NCBI GenBank assembly: GCA_005887825.1
Contig: VBQC01000170.1
Location: forward strand, 1 to 32,772
Length of the DNA stretch: 32,772 bases
Reading direction: 5' to 3'
Source: Verrucomicrobiota bacterium
GTDB taxonomy: Bacteria; Verrucomicrobiota; Verrucomicrobiia; Chthoniobacterales; UBA10450
The position numbers and the translations under genes were made by a program. Position 1 is the first letter of the stretch, and the number at the start of each line of letters is the position of its first letter. The notes under the pieces were generated by a model that worked only from the letters and a program-made list of their open reading frames with translations, ran no database searches and was not told the origin of the DNA. Below are positions 1-8,442 of the stretch, piece after piece.

Positions 1-655
1 TAGCGAAGACCGCGGGAATCGAATCGACCGCAAAGAGCAGGTCCGTCAGCTCGATTACGATCATGGTCAAGGCGAGCGGGGTCAACATCCAGCGACCATC
101 CAGGCGCACTTTAAAGTGTACGTCATGAAATTCGCGGGTAATGGGAAAGATGCGGCGGCACATCCGGATCGCCCAATTCTCCGCAAGCTCTCGCGGCGGA
201 TGCTTTCGAAACAACATTCGCAATGCAGTGAGGAGGAGGAACAAGCCAAAGAGATAGAGAACGAAATGAAACCGCTGCACCAATGCGATGCCGCAGACAA
301 TCATAATTCCGCGCATGATAAGCGCGCCGAGGACTCCCCAGACCAAGACACGATGTTGTGCCAGCGGAGGGACGCGGAAATGCGCGAAAATCAATACAAA
401 CACAAAGATGTTATCGACGCTCAACGAATACTCGATTAGATAGCTGGTAAAAAAATCGAGGCCATGATGAGGACCTTTAAGGCGCCACACGAGCGCGTTA
501 AATCCGAGCGATACGACCACCCATAATATGGTTCTCTGCGCCGCCGCGCGCATGCTCAGTTCGCGATCGCGACGCTTGAAGGTGATGAGGTCGATTCCAA
601 TTGCGATGAAGACGCCGATGTGAAAGGCGATCCAAAACCAAATACTGGTCGTCAC
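1..655 (-). CDS. TerC/Alx-family integral membrane protein, 3' end cut by the window edge
   Basis: Absent from the ORF track because it has no stop in the window. Reverse-strand reading from GTG at 655 gives VTTSIWFWIAFHIGVFIAIGIDLITFKRRDRELSMRAAAQRTILWVVVSLGFNALVW...SYLIEYSLSVDNIFVFVLIFAHFRVP...LTDLLFAVDSIPAVFA, with TerC-like SVDN and LLFAVDSIPA motifs. Confidence 0.88.
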   Translation of the reverse strand, partial: MTTSIWFWIAFHIGVFIAIGIDLITFKRRDRELSMRAAAQRTILWVVVSLGFNALVWRLKGPHHGLDFFTSYLIEYSLSVDNIFVFVLIFAHFRVPPLAQHRVLVWGVLGALIMRGIMIVCGIALVQRFHFVLYLFGLFLLLTALRMLFRKHPPRELAENWAIRMCRRIFPITREFHDVHFKVRLDGRWMLTPLALTMIVIELTDLLFAVDSIPAVFA

Positions 656-834
656 GGTGCGGGGAGGTTTTCACGCCGCGAGGCGCGCGGCAATAGCAAA
701 TTGCAAGACGCGCACGTCGCGTTCGCTGCGTCGCATGAAACGCATACGTCCCAAAGCTCACATTCGACACATGCGCCCAATAGACTTTTTCCTCGCCATC
801 TCGACCGTTCGTCGTAATTTGTGCACTCCTGAAA

Positions 835-2727
835 ATGGACGCGGAATTGGAAAAACTAGTGGACGCTGGCAAGCTCACGGCAAAAGGCGCTGAACAGCTC
901 GAGAAACTCAAGCCTGGCGCCTACTGTTTGCACAAGAGCTGGGGGTTCGGTCGGGTAACAGAATGGAATCTTCTCCTCAATCAGATCGTGATTGATTTTG
1001 CGAGCAAGAAGTCGCATCCCATGCAGGTCCAGTACGCGGCGGAAAATCTTACGCCGCTCGCGCCCCAACACTTTCTCGCACGCAAGGCGAACGATCTGGC
1101 ATCAATCAAAAAACTTGCCAGGGAAGAACCTGTAGCCTTGGCGCGAAATATTATCGAGAGTCTGGATGGGCAGACAACGGTCGCCCAGATCGGCGAATGG
1201 CTGGTAGGCGACGTTTTAACGGAAGCGGAATGGAAACGCTGGTGGGAATCGACCAAGAAGTTACTCAAAGCGAGCGGCGCGTTTTCCGTCCCTTCGAAAA
1301 AGACGGACCCAATTCGACTGCACGGCGAAGGTCTGTCGCATACTGACGAATTAATCGCTTTGTTCAACAAGGCGCGGCAGCCAAAAGAGCAAATCGCGGC
1401 GCTCGACCAGCTCATAAAATTTCATCAGCAATTCAAAGAGCCGGAAAAACAACTACAGCCAATCGTGGCAACGATCGAGAACATGGCGGTGCGCAACCAG
1501 AAGATGCATCCCGAGCTCGCTTTCGAGCTGATCATCGCGCGCGACGATTTGCTCGGGTGCGTGTCGCAACTGCACACGACGCACATCGGTTTGACCCTGT
1601 CAAAATTAATTCTTGAGGAAGAGAAGCGGTTGATGTCGGTCTTGCCGAAATTGCCGGCGGCAAAAGAGAAAAGAGTTTTGCAAGCGTTGCCATCCGCGCT
1701 CGGTCCTCGCTGGACGGAACGCGCCTTGCAATTGATGCGAGGGAGTCATGGTCGCATGGTCGCGCAAATCCCGCGCGTCTTGAGCGAGGCGGGACAACAT
1801 GCCGAACTTCGGGCAATGCTTGAACGAGGCATTCGCGAACATTCGGCCACGGGCGAGATGCTGGCCTGGCTGTGTAACGAACGCCAGCGCTGGAGCGAAC
1901 TGATTACTCCGGAATTGCTCAGCGCGATTTTCGCGACCCTCGAACGCGAGCAACACAACGCTCCGGGCCGCGCCAGCAAGTTGCACCGTGTGCTGGTTGA
2001 AGACCGGCAATTGCTTGGAGACATTTTTAAGAAAACCGATGTCGCTATTGCACGCGACGCGATGCGGCGACTGCAACTAAGCCCACTGTTTGACGAACTG
2101 ACGAAACGCTCGCTTCTGGCCCGGATCGTCAAGGTCTATCCTGAGTTGGAAGGCATGATCACAAGCGCGCAACCGCAGGAAAAGACCGCACAGTTAATCG
2201 TTTCCTGGAGCAGCTTGGAAAGACGCAAGGCCGAATACGAAGAGCTCGTGAAAGTAAAAATTCCTGAGAATACCAAAGAAATCGCGCTAGCAAGGTCGTA
2301 TGGCGATCTCAGTGAGAATTTTGAATTTAAAGCCGCCAAGCAAATGCAAAGCGTCTTGATGCGACGCAAATCGGAGCTCGAACAAATGCTGCACAACGCA
2401 CGTGGCACTTCATTCGAGAATGTCGATATATCACGCGTTTCGATCGGCACAATCGTCACACTGCGTAGCGTGGAGACGAACAAAGAAGAAACCTACACTA
2501 TTCTAGGCGCGTGGGACGGCGACCCCGACCGGCACATTATCTCCTATCAAACCGCCATCGCTCAGGCATTACTCGGGCATAAAGCTGGCGAAGTGATCTC
2601 CTTCAGCACCGATGATGGCTCCGCTCAACTTACAATTGTTTCAATTCAGCCGGCGCCACTAGACGAAACCCCGCCACCTCCAGCTCTTCCAACAGAATCT
2701 GCCGTAGAAGCGGCGATAGCGGAGTAG
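835..2727 (+). CDS. greA: GreA/GreB-family transcription elongation factor with long N-terminal extension (630 aa)
   Basis: C-terminal ARSYGDLSENFEFKAAKQMQSVLMRRKSELEQML (Gre coiled coil with the acidic D..E tip) and QALLGHKAGEVISF (Gre C-terminal domain). N-terminus has GAYCLHKSWGFGRVTEWNLLLNQIVIDF. Confidence 0.85.
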   Translation: MDAELEKLVDAGKLTAKGAEQLEKLKPGAYCLHKSWGFGRVTEWNLLLNQIVIDFASKKSHPMQVQYAAENLTPLAPQHFLARKANDLASIKKLAREEPVALARNIIESLDGQTTVAQIGEWLVGDVLTEAEWKRWWESTKKLLKASGAFSVPSKKTDPIRLHGEGLSHTDELIALFNKARQPKEQIAALDQLIKFHQQFKEPEKQLQPIVATIENMAVRNQKMHPELAFELIIARDDLLGCVSQLHTTHIGLTLSKLILEEEKRLMSVLPKLPAAKEKRVLQALPSALGPRWTERALQLMRGSHGRMVAQIPRVLSEAGQHAELRAMLERGIREHSATGEMLAWLCNERQRWSELITPELLSAIFATLEREQHNAPGRASKLHRVLVEDRQLLGDIFKKTDVAIARDAMRRLQLSPLFDELTKRSLLARIVKVYPELEGMITSAQPQEKTAQLIVSWSSLERRKAEYEELVKVKIPENTKEIALARSYGDLSENFEFKAAKQMQSVLMRRKSELEQMLHNARGTSFENVDISRVSIGTIVTLRSVETNKEETYTILGAWDGDPDRHIISYQTAIAQALLGHKAGEVISFSTDDGSAQLTIVSIQPAPLDETPPPPALPTESAVEAAIAE

Positions 2728-2778
2728 ATTCTTCCGACCACTGTAGAGGCGTTTGTGCCATACGCCCGGCTGACAGCT

Positions 2779-2800
2779 CGGTGCTTGACACAAAGCACCG
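2779..2800. terminator. Hairpin between convergent greA-like and rsmE genes; possible bidirectional terminator or part of a REP-like element
   Basis: CGGTGCTT-GACACA-AAGCACCG, perfect 8-bp stem, between the 2727 stop and the 2813 stop. Confidence 0.45.
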
Positions 2801-2812
2801 CTACGCGCGCTA

Positions 2813-3634
2813 CTACATCAGCAATTCGTAGGAGAGGACACTCAGGCAATAGATCGCAGCGGTTTCCACCCGCAGAATAATCGGGCCAAGAGTGATCGGC
2901 TGGCATCCATGCCGCCGGGCGAGCGCAAGTTCCGCAGGCGTGAAATCGCCTTCCGGGCCGATGAGCATCAATACGGTTTCGGGGCGGTGTTGGTGTTCGC
3001 TTAAATAATCTGCGAGGATTTTCTTCAAGTGCTGCGCGTCGGGCTGGAGCGAACCGATCAGGCGCAGGTCAAATCGAGCAATATCTTTCTGTAGTGGTCC
3101 ACCTAAGGCGGATGTCGGCTGCGACACTGGAGACTCAGCAGGCGACACGCCTGCCTCTACAGCATCAAAAAATTCCGCGAGTTTTCTTGGCGCGTACACG
3201 CGCGGCAGCCAGTTCTGCCCGCATTGCTTGGCCGCTTCAACTGCGATCTGCTGCCATTTCGCCTGTTTTTGCGCGGCGCTTTCGGAATCAACCTGCACAA
3301 CAGTGCGATCGGAAATGATCGGCGCAATCTCGACCGCGCCGATCTCGACCGCCTTCTGCACGATCAACTCCATGTTTTTCCCTTTGGGAATTGCCTGTCC
3401 GAGAACAATCCGGCAGCGCAAAGGCGGCGTCTCCGCTTCGTGTAACTTCTGCAATCGAATTTCGTCGCCAAGGTCGACAATTTCCGCGGTGATTTCGCGC
3501 CCGCGCCCATTGAAAAGAACGAGCTTGTCGCCGCGCTTCATGCGCAGGACATCGCGCGCATGGTGAGCTTCCGATCCAGTCAGCGCAAGCGCGTCAGGGC
3601 TCCAATTCTCGGGCGAGATATAGAAGCGGTGCAT
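2813..3634 (-). CDS. rsmE: 16S rRNA (uracil1498-N3)-methyltransferase RsmE
   Basis: MHRFYISPENW, GSEAHHARDVLRMKRGDKLVLFNGRG, QAIPKGKNMELIVQKAVEIGAVEIAPIISDRTV, LMLIGPEGDFTPAELALARRHGCQPITLGPIILRVETAAIYCLSVL are RsmE signatures. Confidence 0.93.
   Translation of the reverse strand: MHRFYISPENWSPDALALTGSEAHHARDVLRMKRGDKLVLFNGRGREITAEIVDLGDEIRLQKLHEAETPPLRCRIVLGQAIPKGKNMELIVQKAVEIGAVEIAPIISDRTVVQVDSESAAQKQAKWQQIAVEAAKQCGQNWLPRVYAPRKLAEFFDAVEAGVSPAESPVSQPTSALGGPLQKDIARFDLRLIGSLQPDAQHLKKILADYLSEHQHRPETVLMLIGPEGDFTPAELALARRHGCQPITLGPIILRVETAAIYCLSVLSYELLM
3089..3162. repeat. Palindromic (REP-like) element inside rsmE
   Basis: Bounded by CTGTAG (3089-3094) and CTACAG (3157-3162); internal GCAGGCG-ACA-CGCCTGC (3138-3154). 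Encodes an extra low-complexity segment EAGVSPAESPVSQPTSALGGPLQ. Confidence 0.65.
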
Positions 3635-3731
3635 TGAGGCGTTTCCTTTTCTGCATTCGAAAGAGAGCGATGTGACGCATTCGATCTATAGGACTAATAA
3701 GACCTGTGGGGCAAGCAACCCCCGATTTTCT

Positions 3732-4595
3732 TTATTGGTACTCGGACGCGATATCCGAAGTCATCGCCAGTACATTCTCCAGCGATTTACCGATCGACGG
3801 CTCCACACCGCGTTGTTGCAGCGCCTCGATCACGCTCTCAGTCGGGATGTTCCCAACCAGCGCGTCCTGCGCGAAGGGGCACCCACCGAGCCCACCAATA
3901 ACTGAATCAAAGCGGCGGCAACCGGCGTCGTATGCGGCGAGCACTTTGGCTGAAGCGCCGGTACGTGTGCTGTGCATGTGCACTCCGATGTCGTAATTGG
4001 CGTATTCGTTCGTCACCGATCGCACCACACGGCCAACCAGATCGGCGGTGGCTAAACCGACGGTGTCCGCGAGCGAGATGGATCGGACCCCGAGTTCGGC
4101 TATTTTTTTCATTGCGTCGGACACATGGTCCTCATCCCACGGGTCGCCATAGGGATTTCCGAATGCCATGGAAAGATAAACGACTATGTCGAGTCCCGAA
4201 TCGTCACCTCTTGTTTTGATTGATCGTAAAACTTTGTAGCACTCCTCAGGATTCTGGTTCTGGTTTCTGCGCAGAAACGTCTCCGAGGCCGAGCAGGGAT
4301 AACCAAGCGTCGTCACTGCTCCAGTTGTGATCGCGCGCTCCGCGCCTTTCTCGTTCACCACAATCCCGATGATTTCGACATCGGGGAGCGGACCGATTTG
4401 CTCCAGCACCTTCTCGCTATCGGCCATCTGCGGCACGGCCTTCGGAGAGACGAAGCTCACGGCATCGATGTGCTTGAACCCGGCGCTCATGAGCGCGCGC
4501 AGGTATCGTACTTTCAATTCCGTCGGAATCTGTCTCCTGAGACCCTGCCAGGCGTCGCGGGGGCATTCGATCAGTTTTACAGCGTCGTCCGGCAT
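3732..4595 (-). CDS. Hydroxymethylglutaryl-CoA lyase-like (HMGL-like TIM barrel) protein
   Basis: ECPRDAWQGLRRQIPTELKVRYLRALMSAGFKHIDAVSFVSPKAVPQMADSEKVL; ISLADTVGLA; VHMHSTRTGASAKVLAAYDAGCRRFDSVIGGLGGCPFA. Confidence 0.85.
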   Translation of the reverse strand: MPDDAVKLIECPRDAWQGLRRQIPTELKVRYLRALMSAGFKHIDAVSFVSPKAVPQMADSEKVLEQIGPLPDVEIIGIVVNEKGAERAITTGAVTTLGYPCSASETFLRRNQNQNPEECYKVLRSIKTRGDDSGLDIVVYLSMAFGNPYGDPWDEDHVSDAMKKIAELGVRSISLADTVGLATADLVGRVVRSVTNEYANYDIGVHMHSTRTGASAKVLAAYDAGCRRFDSVIGGLGGCPFAQDALVGNIPTESVIEALQQRGVEPSIGKSLENVLAMTSDIASEYQ

Positions 4596-4607
4596 TCTTG
4601 CGGTCTA

Positions 4608-5747
4608 TCACTGGAAAAATTCTTTTGCGCGTTCGAAAAAGCTCTTGCGCAGCGGAGTGTTCTCCTCACCGCAAAGCTCTGCGAATTCCTCAAGCTTGCG
4701 ACGCTGTTCAGCGTTTAGGCGGGACGGTACTTCGACAATCAAACGCGCAAGCAGATCGCCACGGTCGCGTCCGTTCATGTTCATGATTCCTTTCCCGCGC
4801 AGTTTAAACATCTGTCCGCTTTGCGTGCCGGCCGGCACTTTCAGATACGCTTTACCTTCGAGTGTCGGAACGTCAACGTCGCCGCCCAGGGCCGCGATTG
4901 AAAAAGGGATGGGCACCTCGCAATAAAGATTATCGGCGTCGCGTTGAAAGATTTTGTGCTCCTTGATATGAATGACTACGTAAAGATCACCGGGCGGGCC
5001 GCCACGAATGCCGGCCTCGCCATTGTGCGCCGAACGCAGTCGCGAGCTTTCCCTGATGCCAGGCGGAATTTTCAGTTTAACACGGCTTAGTTTTTCCACG
5101 CGTCCATCGCCGTGACAGTGCCGGCACGGTTTCTCGATGATTTTGCCGGCGCCGCGACACCGGGGACACGTCTGCGAAATGTGAAAAAATCCGCGCGAAC
5201 TGATCACCTGGCCGCGTCCGCCGCAGGTGGGACAACTAACGGTACGCGAACCTGGCTCAGCACCGCTGCCGTGGCATTTATCGCAGGTGTCAAGCTTTTC
5301 GATTTCGATCTCTTTTTCAGCGCCAAAAGCCGCTTCCTCCAGCTTGATCTGCATATCGTAACGCAAATCCGACCCGTGTTGCGGATCTTCCGTGCGTGGG
5401 CCGGCGCCTCCAAAAAACGTCTCGAAAATTCCCCCACCAAATCCGCCCTGACCGAAGACTTCGCGGAAAATGTCGAACGGATCATGGAAACCCCCGCCAA
5501 AACCGGCGCCCCCATGGGCAAAGGCGGCGTGGCCGAAGCGATCGTAGGCGGCACGCTTATCGGGGTCCATGAGAACATCATAAGCCTCCCCCAGCTCCTT
5601 AAATTTTTCTTCCGCATGCGGATCCTCCGGATTTTTGTCCGGATGGAACTTCACTGCGAGCTTGCGATAAGCGCGCTTGATCTCCTCGTCGGCGACGTTT
5701 CGCTCGACGCCAAGCACTTCGTAATAGTCGCGTTTCTTCGTGGCCAT
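4608..5747 (-). CDS. dnaJ: Chaperone protein DnaJ
   Basis: J domain with HPD ([27 protein letters not shown]), Gly/Phe region, four zinc motifs [32 protein letters not shown]. Confidence 0.97.
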   Translation of the reverse strand: MATKKRDYYEVLGVERNVADEEIKRAYRKLAVKFHPDKNPEDPHAEEKFKELGEAYDVLMDPDKRAAYDRFGHAAFAHGGAGFGGGFHDPFDIFREVFGQGGFGGGIFETFFGGAGPRTEDPQHGSDLRYDMQIKLEEAAFGAEKEIEIEKLDTCDKCHGSGAEPGSRTVSCPTCGGRGQVISSRGFFHISQTCPRCRGAGKIIEKPCRHCHGDGRVEKLSRVKLKIPPGIRESSRLRSAHNGEAGIRGGPPGDLYVVIHIKEHKIFQRDADNLYCEVPIPFSIAALGGDVDVPTLEGKAYLKVPAGTQSGQMFKLRGKGIMNMNGRDRGDLLARLIVEVPSRLNAEQRRKLEEFAELCGEENTPLRKSFFERAKEFFQ

Positions 5748-5788
5748 GTGACGAATTGAGTCCTATGTGACCTATGGGACTAATCGGC

Positions 5789-5807
5789 GAGGCAGGCAAG
5801 ACGCCTC
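5789..5807. repeat. Short inverted repeat related to the rsmE element, in the grpE-dnaJ spacer
   Basis: GAGGCAGGCAAGACGCCTC; its reverse complement GAGGCGTCTTGCCTGCCTC matches the rsmE element core AGGCGACACGCCTGCCTC except for the loop. Confidence 0.5.
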
Positions 5808-5809
5808 AC

Positions 5810-6370
5810 TTATTTTCCCGGTCCGCTTGAAACGACCACACTCGATGGTCGCAGCAAGCGGTCTCTAAACCGATAACCGCGGCGAGTCTGGCGCAGGACA
5901 ATCCCTTCGGGAAATTGATTGCTCGGCTCATGCGCAATTGCTTGGTGCAGGTTTGGATCGAATCTTTTGCCCTCTGCCTCGATTGGTTGCAGCCCATTTT
6001 CGGCCAGGAAATCGTGGAGTTGTTTGAGAACGAGAGTCATTCCGGAATAAATCGGAGACTGTTCGCTGTCTCCTTTGGCAGCTTCCAGACCAAGCTCAAA
6101 ATTATCAATAATTGCCACCAGCCGCTCAAGTAACGAGCTATTCGCGTATTTGATCGCCTCTTCTTTTTCGCGCGCAGAGCGCTTTTTGTAATTCTCGAAA
6201 TCGGCCTGACTGCGCAGCGCGAGATCACGAAACCTGTCAAGATCGGCTTGCAAGCTGGCAGTTGGGTCTTCCGCCTCGCTTCGATCCGTTGCGGCAGGTG
6301 CAGCCGATGAAGATGTCGCTGCCGATCGTTCGGTTTCTTTGTTTTGTGCGGTAGCAGAAGGCTTTTTCAT
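5810..6370 (-). CDS. grpE: Nucleotide exchange factor GrpE
   Basis: DLDRFRDLALRSQADFENYKKRSAREKEEAIKYANSSLLERLVAIIDNFELGLEAA...SGMTLVLKQLHDFLAENGLQPIEAEGKRFDPNLHQAIAHEPS; position upstream of dnaJ. Confidence 0.92.
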   Translation of the reverse strand: MKKPSATAQNKETERSAATSSSAAPAATDRSEAEDPTASLQADLDRFRDLALRSQADFENYKKRSAREKEEAIKYANSSLLERLVAIIDNFELGLEAAKGDSEQSPIYSGMTLVLKQLHDFLAENGLQPIEAEGKRFDPNLHQAIAHEPSNQFPEGIVLRQTRRGYRFRDRLLRPSSVVVSSGPGK

Positions 6371-7803
6371 GTCTTGCGGATGGCAATCAAAGTGATGTCG
6401 TCATTTTGTGGAAGGGAACCGGTAAAATTGCGCACGTCCTCGATGACTCTCCTTACAATCGCCTGCGCACCATCGGTCGCGCTGGCGCGAACCGATTGAG
6501 CCATACGATCAAAGCCGAATTCATCGCCCTCAGTATTGAGTGCTTCGGTCACGCCGTCAGTATAGAGAACCAGGCAATCCTCGCGCTCGAGCGGAACGGC
6601 GAAATCGGTAGTCAGCCTATCGAACACACTTCCACTGTCAATTCCCACGACCATTCCCGGCGATTTTATCGGTGTAACGGTTTGCGACTGTCGCTTGTAG
6701 AGCAACGGCGCGTCGTGCCCTGCGCGCGCGAGCGTGACGCCATCGCTCTGATGATTCAGAATGAGATAGGCCATGCTAATAAACATGTCTTCCTTAATGT
6801 CGGGATAAAGTTGCCGGTTTACCTTTCGCAATACATCTGCCGGAGATGGGTTTCGCGCTGCCTCAGCACGCAACACGCTGCGGCAAATCGCCATGATAAG
6901 CGAGGCGGGAACGCCTTTACCCGAAACATCCGCGATCGCTACGCCGAGCCGTTCGTCATCGACGCGGATGTAGTCGAAGTAATCGCCGCTGACCTGACGC
7001 GCAGGCACATTAATGCCGCTAATCTGAAACCCGTTTATGGCCGGCGCTTCGGCTGGAAGCAAAATACGCTGAATATCTCTTGCGATTTCAAGGTCGTGAT
7101 CGAGCCGCTTTTTTTCGTTCGCCATCGAGTAGATAATGGCGTTGTAAAGAGCAAAAGCGGACTGTTCAGCGATCGATTTAAAAACGACGAAATCGGCCTG
7201 CGAAAATGGCGCACCCGTGGGGCCATTCGCGAGAGCGAGAACACCGAGGTCTTGATTTCCGTATCGTAGCGGTGCGGCCATCACCGACACAGCGCCGAAA
7301 GCGCTGCCATGTAATTTCGCCAACTCCGGCGCCTCCGAGAGCTCGGTGAAGCAACCGGGCTGTCCGGTTTGCCAGACGTGTCCCAGTATCCCCTCGCCGG
7401 GAGTAACCGAATGCAGCCGCAGATAACTTTCCAAGGCAATAGGCGTGGCGGCTGCTTGCTGCAAAATATTTAGTGGAACATCCACTAACGGCGGGCACCC
7501 CTTTGAAATAAAGGCAGGAGTCAGTCTCCCGCCTGTACGGTCAGTCATATAAAGGGCGCCTCCGTGTGCGTCGAGGATACGCGTTGCGCCTTCGACGATG
7601 AGCCGGTGCAGTTCTTGAGGTCGAATCGTTTCCCTGAAAGCCTCGCCAAGCCCGTGCAGGAAATCGAAAACGAGCGTTTCTTCGACCTGAATTTCTTCAT
7701 GGGAGCGTTCCAGACTTCGAATTCGCCGCGCCTGGTAGTAGGCGGTGAAAATCCAACCGGCCACAGACGCAAGAAGCAGTCCGAAGAGAAGAGTCGGCCA
7801 CAT
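6367..7803 (-). CDS. Membrane-anchored GAF-PP2C (SpoIIE/RsbU-type) serine phosphatase
   Basis: N-terminal TM helix, GAF-like region (RILDAHGGALYMTD...GILGHVWQTGQPG), PPM core AREIQ-like RDIQRILLPAEAPAINGFQISGINVPARQVSGDYFDYIRV, GVAIADVSGKGVPASLIMA, LVLYTDGVTEA. Stop overlaps the grpE start by 4 nt. Confidence 0.92.
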   Translation of the reverse strand: MWPTLLFGLLLASVAGWIFTAYYQARRIRSLERSHEEIQVEETLVFDFLHGLGEAFRETIRPQELHRLIVEGATRILDAHGGALYMTDRTGGRLTPAFISKGCPPLVDVPLNILQQAAATPIALESYLRLHSVTPGEGILGHVWQTGQPGCFTELSEAPELAKLHGSAFGAVSVMAAPLRYGNQDLGVLALANGPTGAPFSQADFVVFKSIAEQSAFALYNAIIYSMANEKKRLDHDLEIARDIQRILLPAEAPAINGFQISGINVPARQVSGDYFDYIRVDDERLGVAIADVSGKGVPASLIMAICRSVLRAEAARNPSPADVLRKVNRQLYPDIKEDMFISMAYLILNHQSDGVTLARAGHDAPLLYKRQSQTVTPIKSPGMVVGIDSGSVFDRLTTDFAVPLEREDCLVLYTDGVTEALNTEGDEFGFDRMAQSVRASATDGAQAIVRRVIEDVRNFTGSLPQNDDITLIAIRKT

Positions 7804-7817
7804 GATGCAGGGCCAGC

Positions 7818-8333
7818 TTACTTCGAAGACGTCTTGTGATGAAGGTCTTGTTTTAGATAATCGAGAACGTCCTTAAAGCGAAAAAGATTCTCGGGCGCCG
7901 CTTCACAAAGGGCTTCATGCGCTTCCAGCATCGTTTCCGTTTGCTCCTGTTTTTTGCTATCTCGCGATAGATCCTTGGACGCGCGATCGAGCGCCTCACA
8001 TTCAGGCGCAGTCGTGCCATCGGCACGAATATCGAATATCTGATCCAGGCCCAGCCCGGAAAGGAGCTCCCGGCTGCGATTCCGGCAGTGGACGACGTGA
8101 AGATGACCTCGACCGAGTTCCTTCAAGCGCAACGCCACGCTGGCCATTGTTCCCATGAATGTGGAATCCATCATGGCGCAATCCGCCAGATCAACGACAA
8201 ACTCGCGATAACCGCGGTCCAACATTTCGCGAGCGAATTCCTTCAGGTTGCCGCTGTTCAGGAAACTACCTTTTCCCTCTACTTTCACCCATACGGTTGG
8301 ACCGTTTATCCCTACTTGAATCGATGACTCCAC
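7818..8333 (-). CDS. STAS-domain protein (anti-sigma factor antagonist-like) with C-terminal extension
   Basis: FVVDLADCAMMDSTFMGTMASVALRLKELGRGHLHVVHCRNRSRELLSGLGLDQIFDI; candidate phosphoacceptor Ser in MDSTFMG. Confidence 0.88.
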   Translation of the reverse strand: MESSIQVGINGPTVWVKVEGKGSFLNSGNLKEFAREMLDRGYREFVVDLADCAMMDSTFMGTMASVALRLKELGRGHLHVVHCRNRSRELLSGLGLDQIFDIRADGTTAPECEALDRASKDLSRDSKKQEQTETMLEAHEALCEAAPENLFRFKDVLDYLKQDLHHKTSSK

Positions 8334-8442
8334 GTTTTCTCTCTATAAGATACAAGACCGGGAGGCACGCTGTCAAACCTTCCCAGCTCACGAAAACCTC
8401 TAAGAATTGATTCGAAATGGATAACGCAGAAAGCCGAATATC

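Noticed and set aside
498-911. 137-aa minus-strand ORF near the left edge
   Set aside because: Overlaps the true TerC reading frame in another frame; the TerC frame has clear membrane-protein motifs and this one does not.
2741-2812. Possible small RNA in the convergent greA-rsmE spacer
   Set aside because: The hairpin is better explained as a terminator or REP-like remnant; no promoter could be identified.
5112-5759. 215-aa plus-strand ORF opposite dnaJ
   Set aside because: Lies almost wholly antisense to a clear dnaJ; composition and lack of domain motifs fit a GC-rich shadow ORF.
6406-7269. 287-aa plus-strand ORF opposite the GAF-PP2C phosphatase
   Set aside because: Antisense to a strongly supported CDS; no recognisable motif.
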